A stretch of 64,000 nt of DNA, from positions 1-64,000 of the forward strand of contig NZ_LR588414.1 of assembly GCF_901447155.2 (NCBI RefSeq), written 5' to 3'. Made by a program: the position numbers and the translations under genes. The notes under the pieces are model-generated. The model was not told the DNA's origin. It did not search any database and saw only the letters and a list, made by a program, of their open reading frames with translations. Within the stretch, counting starts at the first letter, position 1, and the number at the start of each line of letters is the position of its first letter. Shown piece after piece: positions 1-8,273 of the stretch. The stretch comes from Peptoniphilus catoniae. GTDB lineage: Bacteria > Bacillota > Clostridia > Tissierellales > Peptoniphilaceae.

Positions 1-188
1 TTAGAACCACAGACGTAACAGGAGACATACAACTAGCAGAAGGAGTAGAAATGGTAATGCCCGGAGACAACGCAACCTTCACAGTAGAACTAATCACACC
101 AATAGCAATGGACGAAGGACTAAGATTCGCAATAAGAGAAGGCGGAAGAACCGTAGCATCAGGAGTAGTAACAAAACTACTATCATAA
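1..188 (+). CDS. tuf: Elongation factor Tu, C-terminal end (partial)
   Basis: Only the last 61 codons are present; the gene runs off the left edge. The frame that ends in TAA at 186-188 reads [20 protein letters not shown] and ends in [15 protein letters not shown], which is the conserved C-terminal beta-barrel (domain 3) of EF-Tu, the GTPase that brings aminoacyl-tRNA to the ribosome. Codon choice (many C-ending codons such as GAC, AAC, ACC, and CTA for Leu) differs from most genes in the window and fits a highly expressed gene. A strong terminator follows 25 bases after the stop, so this is the end of its operon. Confidence 0.95.
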   Translation, partial: RTTDVTGDIQLAEGVEMVMPGDNATFTVELITPIAMDEGLRFAIREGGRTVASGVVTKLLS

Positions 189-213
189 GAACAAAAAAAT
201 ACAAAAGACAAAG

Positions 214-241
214 AAGACACCTAAACAGGTGTCTTTTTTTT
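214..241 (+). terminator. Rho-independent terminator of tuf
   Basis: A 9-bp stem (AAGACACCT / AGGTGTCTT) with an AAAC loop is followed by a run of T. Confidence 0.92.
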
Positions 242-258
242 AATAATAAAAAACATTG

Positions 259-400
259 CCCAGTTATTTCGACTGAGAGAAGCGAGCGGAGAAATCTCCA
301 CCACCCAGTTATTTCGATTGAGCTTTAGCGAGTGGAGAAACCTCCACCACCCAGTCATTTCGACTGGAGCGAATGCAATGAGCGAAACGGAGAAATCTCT
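259..400. repeat. Three tandem units of a GC-richer intergenic repeat
   Basis: Units at about 259-298, 304-343 and 350-400 share the pattern CCCAGTNATTTCGAC ... GAGCGA ... GGAGAAATCT. The same family occurs at 10567-11277 in this window. The units are irregularly spaced and diverged. They look like REP/MITE-like intergenic elements rather than genes. Confidence 0.85.
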
Positions 401-770
401 TTTTATAAAAGTAAATACAGTTTTCTTTTGATAAATAATTACTAAAATATCTATAGAAAGTAAAAAATAATATTACAATTATATTAAATTTATTAAAATA
501 TAAGGGCAAATTCCTGTAAAAAATAGATTTATAAACTTTAGCCAGTGGCTTAAACTAGGGGTTTATAGGAATAAGTTTTAAAAGATTGAGCTTATTATGG
601 CTTTTATTTTAAATGTTTTATTTTTAAGGGATTTAGGGTAGACTATTAGTACATAGAGTTATTAAAATCTTTTGTATAATAGCGTTGGGAGGAGTGATAG
701 ATAAGTAAATTTATTAATCACAAGTTTATAAATAAGATTTAATAAAAAAATTTAATAAAGGAGAGTTTTT
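401..770. other. AT-rich intergenic region before the surface protein gene
   Basis: No convincing gene. A TATAAT box at 675-680 could be the -10 of the gene at 771, but no good -35 is seen at 17 bp. Minus-strand frames here lack ribosome binding sites and recognisable protein character. Confidence 0.4.
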
Positions 771-2780
771 ATGAAAAAGAAAACAGTATCATTGCTTTTA
801 ACTCTAGTAATGATGGTTTCAGTTTTTACAGTCGGAGTTTTTGCAGAAGAAAACGAAGCAACTGTTGCTGAGCCTGAAACTACAGTAGCTGAAAGCAATA
901 CAGAAAAAGAAGTTGTAGAAACAACATCAGAAGAAGAACCTGCTCTTGAAATGTCAGAAGAATCAGTTGGTCCGGTTTTGAGATCTCCTCAAACACCTCC
1001 TACAAAACTTGAGGTTACACCTCCAAGTCTTAGCATGAAAGTTGGAGGAACAGGACAAATTAATGTGACGATAGAACCAGCAGGAACTCCTGTAGCTTAT
1101 GCAAGTTCAGATACTTCAGTTGCAACAGTTGGCGATAAAGGACTTGTAAAAGGGGTAAAAGCCGGAACTGCAACTATTACAGTTTCATCAGGTGGAGTAT
1201 CAAAAGCAGTATCTGTTACTGTAACGGATGATACAGTAGTGCCTGTAACAAGTGTTACCGTTACTCCCCTTGGTACAGAAGTTAAAGTAGGACTAACAGT
1301 AACTTTAACAGCAAGTGTAAAACCTGACAATGCAACTGATAAAACAGTAGCTTGGTCATCAAGTGATGAGTCTATAGCAAAGGTAAGTAGCAGCGGAGTT
1401 GTAACAGGAGTAAAGGAAGGTACAGCTGATATTACAGCTAAAGTTGGAGACAAAACAGCAACAGTTAAAGTAACTGTAAAGCCTGCAGAACCTACACCTC
1501 TTGGAAAGATCAACAATGTTAAGGTTTACTATAATTCAGTAACAGGGTATGCACCTGCAAACTCAAAAGTTACTCTTTATAGAAACGGAAGCTATATAGG
1601 ATCTACAACAGCAGATTCCAAGGGATACTTTTCAATAAGCCATAGTTTCGGTTATTATAACGGATACTATAAGGATTATTATTGGAAGGACTATTGGAAA
1701 GATTATGGATATCACTGGTACTATAATTTAAGTGACTATACTCTAAAGGCAACAGATTCATCAAATAATCTACTTGACACTTACTATTTAAGCAATGCAA
1801 ATGGATATTATGATGATTATTACTGGTGGGGAAATGGATATTATTGGAATAACGACTACTGGTACAATGGCTACAACGGATACAATGGAAGAGTATATCC
1901 TACATCACTAAGCCTAAATTCATCAGGTAGATATGTAGAAGGATACCTAAGCTCATATCCAAACACCTATGTTGCAGTTTATAGAAACGGTAGCTATTTA
2001 GGATCAGGATACACAAACTCAAGCGGATATTTCAGTATCTCACTTAATGAGTATGTATCAAGTGCATCAAGCCTTGACTTCTACCTAAACAGAGGAACAG
2101 GCTACTATTATGACGAACCAAGCAACAGAATTTATCCATGGTCACTTACAGTTAATTCATATTCAGTAAGTGGTTACTATAATGCTAATACACTTGTAAA
2201 AGTATACTATGACGGAAAATACATCGGATCAGACACAACAGATTCAAATGGATACTTCAATGTAGCATCAAGCATTAGATTATACAATGATTCATTATTA
2301 AAATTCTATGGTGAAAAGACAACTGTTAAAGAAACTAAACCTACTAGCACTACCAGCACCTACAAAACAACAATAACTATTGGAAGTGCGGCTATTTCTA
2401 AGACAGTTGACGGTATAACAACAACTACCTATATGGATGTAGCACCTTATATTAAAGAGGGAAGAACAATGCTTCCAATAAGATTTGTTGCAGAATCATT
2501 AGGATATGCCGTAACCTTTAACGACACTACTAGAAATGCAACATTCTCAGATGGAAACAAGCTTGTAATTCTTAACATAGATTCATCAGAATTCTATGTA
2601 GACGGAGTAAAATACACCTTTACTGTTAAACCTGAAATTAAAGACGGAAGAACAATGCTTCCAATTTCAGAAATAGGTAGAGCACTTGGACTTACTCACG
2701 GCAATAAGGGTGAAGGCAAGAACATTGAGTGGGATAGCGTTAATAGAGTAGTTACTATAGAAACTACAAAAACTAAATAA
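771..2780 (+). CDS. Secreted surface protein: two Big2 domains, Tyr-rich repeats, stalk-type domain
   Basis: 669 residues with AAAGGAGAG upstream of the ATG. Residues 1-25 are a signal peptide (MKKK, hydrophobic core, cleavage near VFA-EE). An acidic Thr/Glu linker is followed by two bacterial Ig-like (Big2) domains at about 79-152 and 159-237. Then comes a region of about 280 residues very rich in Tyr, Trp, Asn and Gly, holding three diverged repeats that each contain a G-S/K-Y-I/L-G-S turn and end in G-Y-F. The C-terminal 110 residues carry two half-repeats with GRTMLPI, as in the copper-amine-oxidase N-terminal-like (stalk) domains common in clostridial surface proteins. No LPXTG or transmembrane anchor is seen, so attachment must be non-covalent or absent. 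Role inferred: cell-surface or matrix protein; the ligand is unknown. Confidence 0.8.
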   Translation: MKKKTVSLLLTLVMMVSVFTVGVFAEENEATVAEPETTVAESNTEKEVVETTSEEEPALEMSEESVGPVLRSPQTPPTKLEVTPPSLSMKVGGTGQINVTIEPAGTPVAYASSDTSVATVGDKGLVKGVKAGTATITVSSGGVSKAVSVTVTDDTVVPVTSVTVTPLGTEVKVGLTVTLTASVKPDNATDKTVAWSSSDESIAKVSSSGVVTGVKEGTADITAKVGDKTATVKVTVKPAEPTPLGKINNVKVYYNSVTGYAPANSKVTLYRNGSYIGSTTADSKGYFSISHSFGYYNGYYKDYYWKDYWKDYGYHWYYNLSDYTLKATDSSNNLLDTYYLSNANGYYDDYYWWGNGYYWNNDYWYNGYNGYNGRVYPTSLSLNSSGRYVEGYLSSYPNTYVAVYRNGSYLGSGYTNSSGYFSISLNEYVSSASSLDFYLNRGTGYYYDEPSNRIYPWSLTVNSYSVSGYYNANTLVKVYYDGKYIGSDTTDSNGYFNVASSIRLYNDSLLKFYGEKTTVKETKPTSTTSTYKTTITIGSAAISKTVDGITTTTYMDVAPYIKEGRTMLPIRFVAESLGYAVTFNDTTRNATFSDGNKLVILNIDSSEFYVDGVKYTFTVKPEIKDGRTMLPISEIGRALGLTHGNKGEGKNIEWDSVNRVVTIETTKTK

Positions 2781-2810
2781 AATTTGTAAAACAAATTAGG
2801 TAAGATAGAA

Positions 2811-2843
2811 AGGACTGTCGAGGAATCGGCAGTCCTTTTTTTA
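2811..2843 (+). terminator. Rho-independent terminator after the surface protein gene
   Basis: AAGGACTG pairs with CAGTCCTT (inner C-G pairs add to the stem) and is followed by seven T. Confidence 0.92.
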
Positions 2844-2991
2844 TTAATATGAAATATATAGGTGTAATTTTTTATTTAAGACAGGAATATTTTTAATTAC
2901 AATATTATTTGGGCATATTAAGGCGTTAACATTTCGCCTTAAATCCTTTAAGCTGAACTTATAATAATGCTTATAGCTAAATAGGCAGATG

Positions 2992-3032
2992 AAAAAAGTC
3001 CTTTCCTTGAAAAGATATCCTCAAGAAAAGGG
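2992..3032 (-). terminator. Rho-independent terminator of the two-component cluster
   Basis: Read on the minus strand, CCTTTTCTTGA pairs with TCAAGGAAAGG (one mismatch) and is followed by ACTTTTTTC. It lies 14 bases past the response regulator stop. A second, weaker hairpin (AAGGCG / CGCCTT, 2920-2940) lies further downstream. Confidence 0.8.
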
Positions 3033-3045
3033 TTGTAACTAAAAA

Positions 3046-3672
3046 TCACTCGTCTTCTATAACAAATCCTGTAATACGGGACTGAATGGCAAGCTGAGTT
3101 CTACTTGTAAATCCTGTTTTATCTAGTAGATGTTTAATATGAGTCTTAACTGTATTTTGTGATATTCCAAGAGTTTCTGCAATTTCCTCATTTCCCACCC
3201 CTGTAGTAAGAAGACGAAGGACTTGAATTTCCCTAGGTGTCAATTCTTTGGAATTAGTTAAGCCAAGCTGAACTTGTGGAGTTTCATCAGGATATATAGA
3301 TTCACCGGCTAGAGTCCTTTCAATAATTTCAAGAATTGTTTTTTCAGAAACCTCTTTATACCAAAAACTTTCAACACCTATTTTTTTAGCTCGATCCATC
3401 CATGACACCTCAGGCATACTCGTTACGGCAATTATTTTAACATTTGGATTTAATTTTTTAATTTTTTCTGCGGCATCCAGTCCGTTGGAACCATCCTGCA
3501 TAAGGATATCCATAATAACCAGATCAATATTGCTATTTAACACATAGGTATCCGCAAACATAGCACTATCAATGCAATATAAAACCTCATAATTTTTAGA
3601 TTGATCAATATAAAGTTTAAAGAGCTCCCTAGATACAAATTGGTCATCTACAATCATTATTTTATAAGTCAT
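3046..3672 (-). CDS. NarL/LuxR-type response regulator
   Basis: 208 residues. The N-terminal receiver domain shows the acidic pair D9/D10, the phospho-acceptor D55 in DLVIMDI, T84 and K106. The C-terminal 60 residues (LTPREIQVLRLL ... NTVKTHIKHLL) are a LuxR/GerE helix-turn-helix. It would bind DNA when phosphorylated by a histidine kinase. The start overlaps the end of the upstream kinase gene by 11 bases, so the two are translationally coupled and are probably cognate partners. Targets are not known; the divergent operon at 7007 is a plausible one. Confidence 0.93.
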   Translation of the reverse strand: MTYKIMIVDDQFVSRELFKLYIDQSKNYEVLYCIDSAMFADTYVLNSNIDLVIMDILMQDGSNGLDAAEKIKKLNPNVKIIAVTSMPEVSWMDRAKKIGVESFWYKEVSEKTILEIIERTLAGESIYPDETPQVQLGLTNSKELTPREIQVLRLLTTGVGNEEIAETLGISQNTVKTHIKHLLDKTGFTSRTQLAIQSRITGFVIEDE

Positions 3673-4930
3673 AATTTTCTCCTTTAAGCCAAGATAGGTC
3701 CAACTGAAAATTCTGATTCATACTTACTTTAATTGTACCATTAAAAGGCTCTAAACGCTGGCGAATATTTTTAAGTCCGCCTTTTTCAATTATGGGACCT
3801 TTAGGTGTTAGACTATCGTTTTTTATTCGGCAATAATTTTTAATGCCGTCTTCTCTCAAAGAGATCCAAATGTTTTTGGCATGTCCGTGGCGAATAGCAT
3901 TGTTTAAGGCCTCGTGTACAATATCCACTAAAAGAACCCAATCGACCTTGTTTTTTGGAAGCTTGCCTTCAACATAGACTTGAACTCCTATATCATTTGC
4001 TGCAGCTATTAGCTTTTCAAGTAGGGATCTGTCTTTAGGCGAATCATTGTTTTCATCTAATATTAAAAGGCTTTCCATCCAAAGCTTTATTAAATTGTCT
4101 CGATCTTCCTTTGTCTTATTAGTTTTTTCCAGATAGCGTTTAAAGTATATTAAGGATTGTCCGATTTTGTCATGGATTTTTATTTTTGCTTTTAAAATTT
4201 CCTTTTGTCTTGTGTATTCACCTACATTTTTTTGGTAATCTTTTAAGTTGGTATTAATTTTTTGAATTTGTTTGTTTTTTCTTTCTATTGCTTGATACAT
4301 TGCCCATTCCAAAGTAATATTATAGGCTAAAGTTTCCCTAACATTTTTGTGATTTATAACCTTTATTTGCCAAATGTCACCTATACTTTCAATAACTAGG
4401 GGATCTCTTTGTAAAATTTTTGCATTTTCTTTGATTTTATTATTTTTTACGGCTTCTGCACAGGCAACATCATTTACCAGCATTTTTCCAAAGACTTCAT
4501 AACTGATTTCTTGCATTTTACTATTGATTAATAAGGGTGTTCCGTCAAGCTTGGAAAAACAAATACCATCGGGAAGGCTGTCCATACTTTCTTTAATGGA
4601 GTTTTTTCCGATATTTTTATTTTCAATTTTAAAAAAGCTTTTAATAAAAATAATTTCTAAAGCAAAAATAAAAATATCATAGATGATTAAAAGGTGTAAG
4701 GGCATATCTAAAAATAAGGCGGATATAAAAATTTTTTTACTCCCGATTTCTGCCAAAACTTGAAATGGAAGAAAGCTTAAAAAGAAAATTAAAACACTTA
4801 TTATAAAAAAATAAGAATGAAATTTATTATCCGCCACTTCTACTATAAATTTTATGCTGATAACTAAAATTATAATGCTAAAAATAAAAAATAGTGTTAT
4901 GAGGTAGATATTCAAATTTGATAGATTCAT
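3662..4930 (-). CDS. Membrane sensor histidine kinase (HDxxGQ type)
   Basis: 422 residues. The first 100 contain about four hydrophobic segments. A PAS-like sensor region follows (about 115-215), then a coiled linker. The phospho-acceptor His is H253 in KIHDKIGQSL, the motif of kinases that pair with NarL-type regulators. The ATPase domain has the N box HEALNNAIRHGH (339-350) and the glycine motif KGGLKNIRQRL. It therefore looks functional. The ATG overlaps the TGA of the upstream broken sensor (ATGA, 4927-4930) and its end overlaps the response regulator start. The stimulus is unknown. Confidence 0.9.
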   Translation of the reverse strand: MNLSNLNIYLITLFFIFSIIILVISIKFIVEVADNKFHSYFFIISVLIFFLSFLPFQVLAEIGSKKIFISALFLDMPLHLLIIYDIFIFALEIIFIKSFFKIENKNIGKNSIKESMDSLPDGICFSKLDGTPLLINSKMQEISYEVFGKMLVNDVACAEAVKNNKIKENAKILQRDPLVIESIGDIWQIKVINHKNVRETLAYNITLEWAMYQAIERKNKQIQKINTNLKDYQKNVGEYTRQKEILKAKIKIHDKIGQSLIYFKRYLEKTNKTKEDRDNLIKLWMESLLILDENNDSPKDRSLLEKLIAAANDIGVQVYVEGKLPKNKVDWVLLVDIVHEALNNAIRHGHAKNIWISLREDGIKNYCRIKNDSLTPKGPIIEKGGLKNIRQRLEPFNGTIKVSMNQNFQLDLSWLKGENYDL

Positions 4931-6583
4931 AAAACCCCCCTTTCAGGACAAATAATAAATTTGACTTCTTTTTCTTTTAAATCTTCATAAATATAAAGTC
5001 CTATGTCCTTATTAAGGTTTTCTAAGTAATTTTTTAAAGAAAAAGTTTTAGAGGAAAGGAGCCTAATTTTCATTTCTAAATTCTTGTCCCTGTTTTCTAA
5101 TCCCAGATCTATATAAGAGATGTAGGGTAGATAAAGCTCCAGTATTTGTTGGAAAAGTTCATATAAGTTAAGGCAAGCTGTAGAATCAAAATTTCCTTTT
5201 ATTTGCCAATATAAATTTGTTTTGATTTCACTTAACTTTAAATAATCCAAGGATTCAGCAAAAGCGAGCCTAAGCTCTGAAAGATCTAAAGTATTTTTAT
5301 TTTTTGTAAGCAAAAATAAATTTGAATATCTTTTTATATATACGCCTAAAATACAGGCATATTTTAGAGCTTTTTCAAAGTCTTTCTCATCCTCCGGCAA
5401 ATTAATCATAATTGATTTAAGCTTGTCAAATTGTGGTTTAAGCTTCAGTTGAATATACTCTCTTATTTCTTTTTGATCTTCTATCTTAACCATGTTTTTC
5501 CTTATTTTATTATTAGCTCTTAAAAGTTCATTTTCGCTAAGCATGTCTTCACTTAAGGCTAAAAGTTTCGATTTAAGCTTATTAAAATCTGTTAAATCGA
5601 CAAACCAAAAAGACTTTCCACCTTTAATATTTGCACTTTCAAGGATAATATTTTCATCAAGGACCACAGGATTTACAAGGGCTTTGTTAATAAGCTTAGG
5701 ATCTATATGGGGATAATTTTTGGGACTGAAAATTATTTGATCATTTGAATCCATTATTCCAATATTTAAAGAAGATATTTTTAAAAAAGATTCGTATCCT
5801 CTATTGGAGGGAAGGAGCCTTTTAAAAGCCAAGGATTCAATAAATAAAATAACCATTAAAATATTAAACTCAGCGCTTTTAAAAATAATTTTAAAGTAAG
5901 AGAAGGGCTTCCAGTCAATCATATAAAGGAAAGTATAAAGTCCCCAAATCAATAAAATGGAAATAGGTAAGATAACTTGAGTGATTTGTCTATTTGCCAG
6001 TGATGGAATCATTGTAAAAATTAGTGTTAAAAGTGATAATGTGCCTATATAAAAAATTCCGAAATAAAAAATCGGACCATACTGATTTAAGCCTGTGGAA
6101 TTTTCATCTAAGGAAAAAAACCAAACCGTGAAAATCATTGCTTAGGATAAAAATAAAGAGGAAACAAGTTGGAATCTATAATAGCTTCCAAAATTTGCTT
6201 ACATTTTCTCTTTCTGATTTTCCGACAAATAAAGAAGTCAAAAAAACAAGTTGTATAAGAAGAATTGGAAAAACATAATAAAAATATCTAATATATCTGA
6301 CAGCCGAGGCATTTTCAATTAAAATTTCGTACTTTAGAGTTCTTACTGCCAAATAGGAAATTAAAAGTACACCTATAATTTGAAATCTTTTTACTACAGA
6401 GGCTCTTAAAACTCTATTTTTCATGTTGCGTATCCATAAAAAGACAACAAAAGTATATAGGCATAAAACAATTGTATGCGTGGGGAAATTAATAAAATTA
6501 TAATAATCTAATAGATGAAATGCACAGGCAAGAAAAACTAAAAAAATTGAAACCAAATAACTGATAATTTCTTTGCGATACAT
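4927..6583 (-). pseudogene. Broken 7TM sensor histidine-kinase-like gene (stop codon plus frameshift)
   Basis: Two open frames, 6583-6176 (135 aa) and 6138-4927 (403 aa), are parts of one gene. The first holds membrane helices and ends KFWKLL-TAG. Reading on in the same frame past the TAG (6176-6178) gives IPTCFLFIFILSNDFHGLVF, which continues the pattern of histidine-kinase N-terminal 7TM domains (LLYIPT...NDLH.LVF). A seven-T run (6114-6120 on the minus strand) is then one base too long for the frame to join SLDENSTGLNQYGPIFYFG and the rest. The ATG at 6138 has no ribosome binding site. The C-terminal part has a PAS-like and kinase-like layout, but the expected phospho-acceptor His is absent. 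Two lesions within about 60 bases argue for decay, although a sequencing error in the T-run cannot be excluded for one of them. Confidence 0.75.
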
Positions 6584-7006
6584 TTTCTCATCTCCTGAAA
6601 ATTTAACAGACTATAAAATCAACTAGCTAAAGTGACTTTTCTTAATTATATCAAAAATTTTCTCTATATCCTATTTCTATTAGAGTTAGCAAATATTCAG
6701 AAATATAAAAGATTTACCAAAAAATTATTAAATATCATACTTTAGGGGATGTTTAATTTTTAAAAGCTTGTTATTATAAATACAGGGTAACCTTTTAAAG
6801 CTTAGAAGATTAAATATACCTTGTAATTGCATAAGGTATAACTACCTTGATAAAATTTGATTGAAGATATAAAACATTACCTTATCAATAAAACAGGTAT
6901 TTTACTTCTAGAGTATTAAGTATTAAGTGAGGATTTTAACCGATAATAGCAGTTAATTAGAGCAAATTTTAAAAATTTATGAAAATACAAAAAGGAGGAA
7001 AAAAAT
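6584..7006. other. Divergent intergenic region between sensor cluster and SPFH operon
   Basis: 423 bases without a gene. It holds the start signals of both divergent operons, a TATAAT on the minus strand (6645-6650, weak -35), and a perfect inverted repeat listed separately. AAGGAGG at about 6991-6997 serves the gene at 7007. Confidence 0.5.
6815..6840. promoter_or_regulatory. Perfect 8-bp inverted repeat, candidate operator
   Basis: TATACCTT and AAGGTATA are separated by 10 bases. Related TACCTT/AGGTA half-sites recur just downstream (about 6843 and 6878-6900). The position in a divergent regulator/target spacing suggests a binding site, possibly for the response regulator at 3046. This is inference. 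Confidence 0.4.
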
Positions 7007-8263
7007 ATGGGATTTATTAGAGCGTTTATAGGAGCCTTAGGCGGAACCTTTGCAGATCAATGGGTGGATTTTTACGGTCCGGGACCTTTAGAATCAGGAA
7101 CATTGGGAATTTTTCCTGCCAAATCTCAGGGAGCAAATAATGGACGTGGTGAAAATGTAAAGGGCAATCAAAATATAATCAGCAACGGAAGTAAAATTAT
7201 TGTTCCGGAAGGAACAGCTCTTATTACCATGCAAGACGGTATGATTACAGGTGTAATTGCTGAAGCCGGCGGTTATATATTTTCTTCAGATGATGTGAAT
7301 TCACAAAGTATTTTTGCCGGAGATGGTCCCACAGGATCACTTATTAAATCCACATGGGAAAAAATAAAATTCGGTGGACAAGTTGGATCGCAACAACTTG
7401 CCTTTTATGTAAATTTAAAAGAAATACCAAACAATAGATTCGGCACACAAAGTGAAATTTATTGGGATGATGCCTTTTTTGGCACACAGGTAGGTGCAGT
7501 TACCAGGGGTACCTACACCCTTAGAATTGTAGATCCCCTTTTATTTGTTAAAAACTTTGTGCCGCAAAAATATTTAATTGCCGATGCACCTGCCTTTGAT
7601 TTTTCTGATATGGACAACGATGCAGGGGAACAACTTTTTAACGAAGTTGTGGGTTCTTTATCTGCAGCCTTTTCAAATTATACAAATGATCCAACAAGGG
7701 GCAACCGTATGAGTAGAATTCAAGGCGACCAAATTGGATTTGCACAATCTCTTTCCCTTGCAGTAGAGGAAGGCTACCAATGGAAGACCTTAAGAGGTCT
7801 TGAAATTATAAAAACTGCCATACTTGCCATAGAATATGATGAAGATACAAAGGCACTTATGTCAGATGTAAAGAAAGCCGATGCACTGTCAGGTAATCGC
7901 GGTAATGCATTCTTCCAACAAGCAGCAGCAAGAGGTATGCAATCTGCAGGTGAAAATGGTGGAGGAGCAAATATGGCATTTATGGGTATGGGAATGAATG
8001 CAGCGGGAAATATGATGAACCAAACTCAACAAGCACAAACTGAAAGCTCTTACCAACCTAATTTCGGTGCAGCACAACAGGCTAACCAGGGTCAACAAGC
8101 TACTAATCAAGGTCAACAAGAAGCCCAAAGCCAAGATCAACAGCAAAGTCAAAATCAAGAAGATCCTGTAGAAAAATTAATTAAAATGAAAAAACTTCTT
8201 GATGCAGGAGTTATATCTGAAGAGGAATTTTCTAAAATAAAAGCTGATTTATTAGGTATTTAA
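7007..8263 (+). CDS. SPFH-domain (YdjI/virion-core-like) protein with SHOCT tail
   Basis: 418 residues, good AAGGAGG before the ATG. Residues 1 to about 300 resemble the SPFH-type proteins annotated as virion core protein/YdjI: the start GFIRAFIGALGGTFADQW, a KIIVPEGTALITMQDG strand pair and a long SPFH-like body. A Gln/Asn-rich low-complexity stretch (about 325-382) links to a SHOCT domain at 386-418 (DPVEKLIKMKKLLDAGVISE...). In Bacillus subtilis the YdjI homologue works with YdjG/YdjH and PspA at the membrane under envelope stress. The next gene, 10 bases on, is YdjG-like, which supports the same complex here. No pspA is present in the window. Confidence 0.85.
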   Translation: MGFIRAFIGALGGTFADQWVDFYGPGPLESGTLGIFPAKSQGANNGRGENVKGNQNIISNGSKIIVPEGTALITMQDGMITGVIAEAGGYIFSSDDVNSQSIFAGDGPTGSLIKSTWEKIKFGGQVGSQQLAFYVNLKEIPNNRFGTQSEIYWDDAFFGTQVGAVTRGTYTLRIVDPLLFVKNFVPQKYLIADAPAFDFSDMDNDAGEQLFNEVVGSLSAAFSNYTNDPTRGNRMSRIQGDQIGFAQSLSLAVEEGYQWKTLRGLEIIKTAILAIEYDEDTKALMSDVKKADALSGNRGNAFFQQAAARGMQSAGENGGGANMAFMGMGMNAAGNMMNQTQQAQTESSYQPNFGAAQQANQGQQATNQGQQEAQSQDQQQSQNQEDPVEKLIKMKKLLDAGVISEEEFSKIKADLLGI

Positions 8264-8273
8264 AGGTGATTTT

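Noticed and set aside
259-400. CRISPR array
   Set aside because: Units are unequal in length, diverged, partly palindromic and not separated by unique spacers of constant size; no cas genes.
6138-6140. ATG at 6138 (minus strand) as a true start of a 403-residue protein
   Set aside because: No ribosome binding site, and the codons upstream in the neighbouring frame continue a conserved membrane domain, so it is a by-product of the broken gene.
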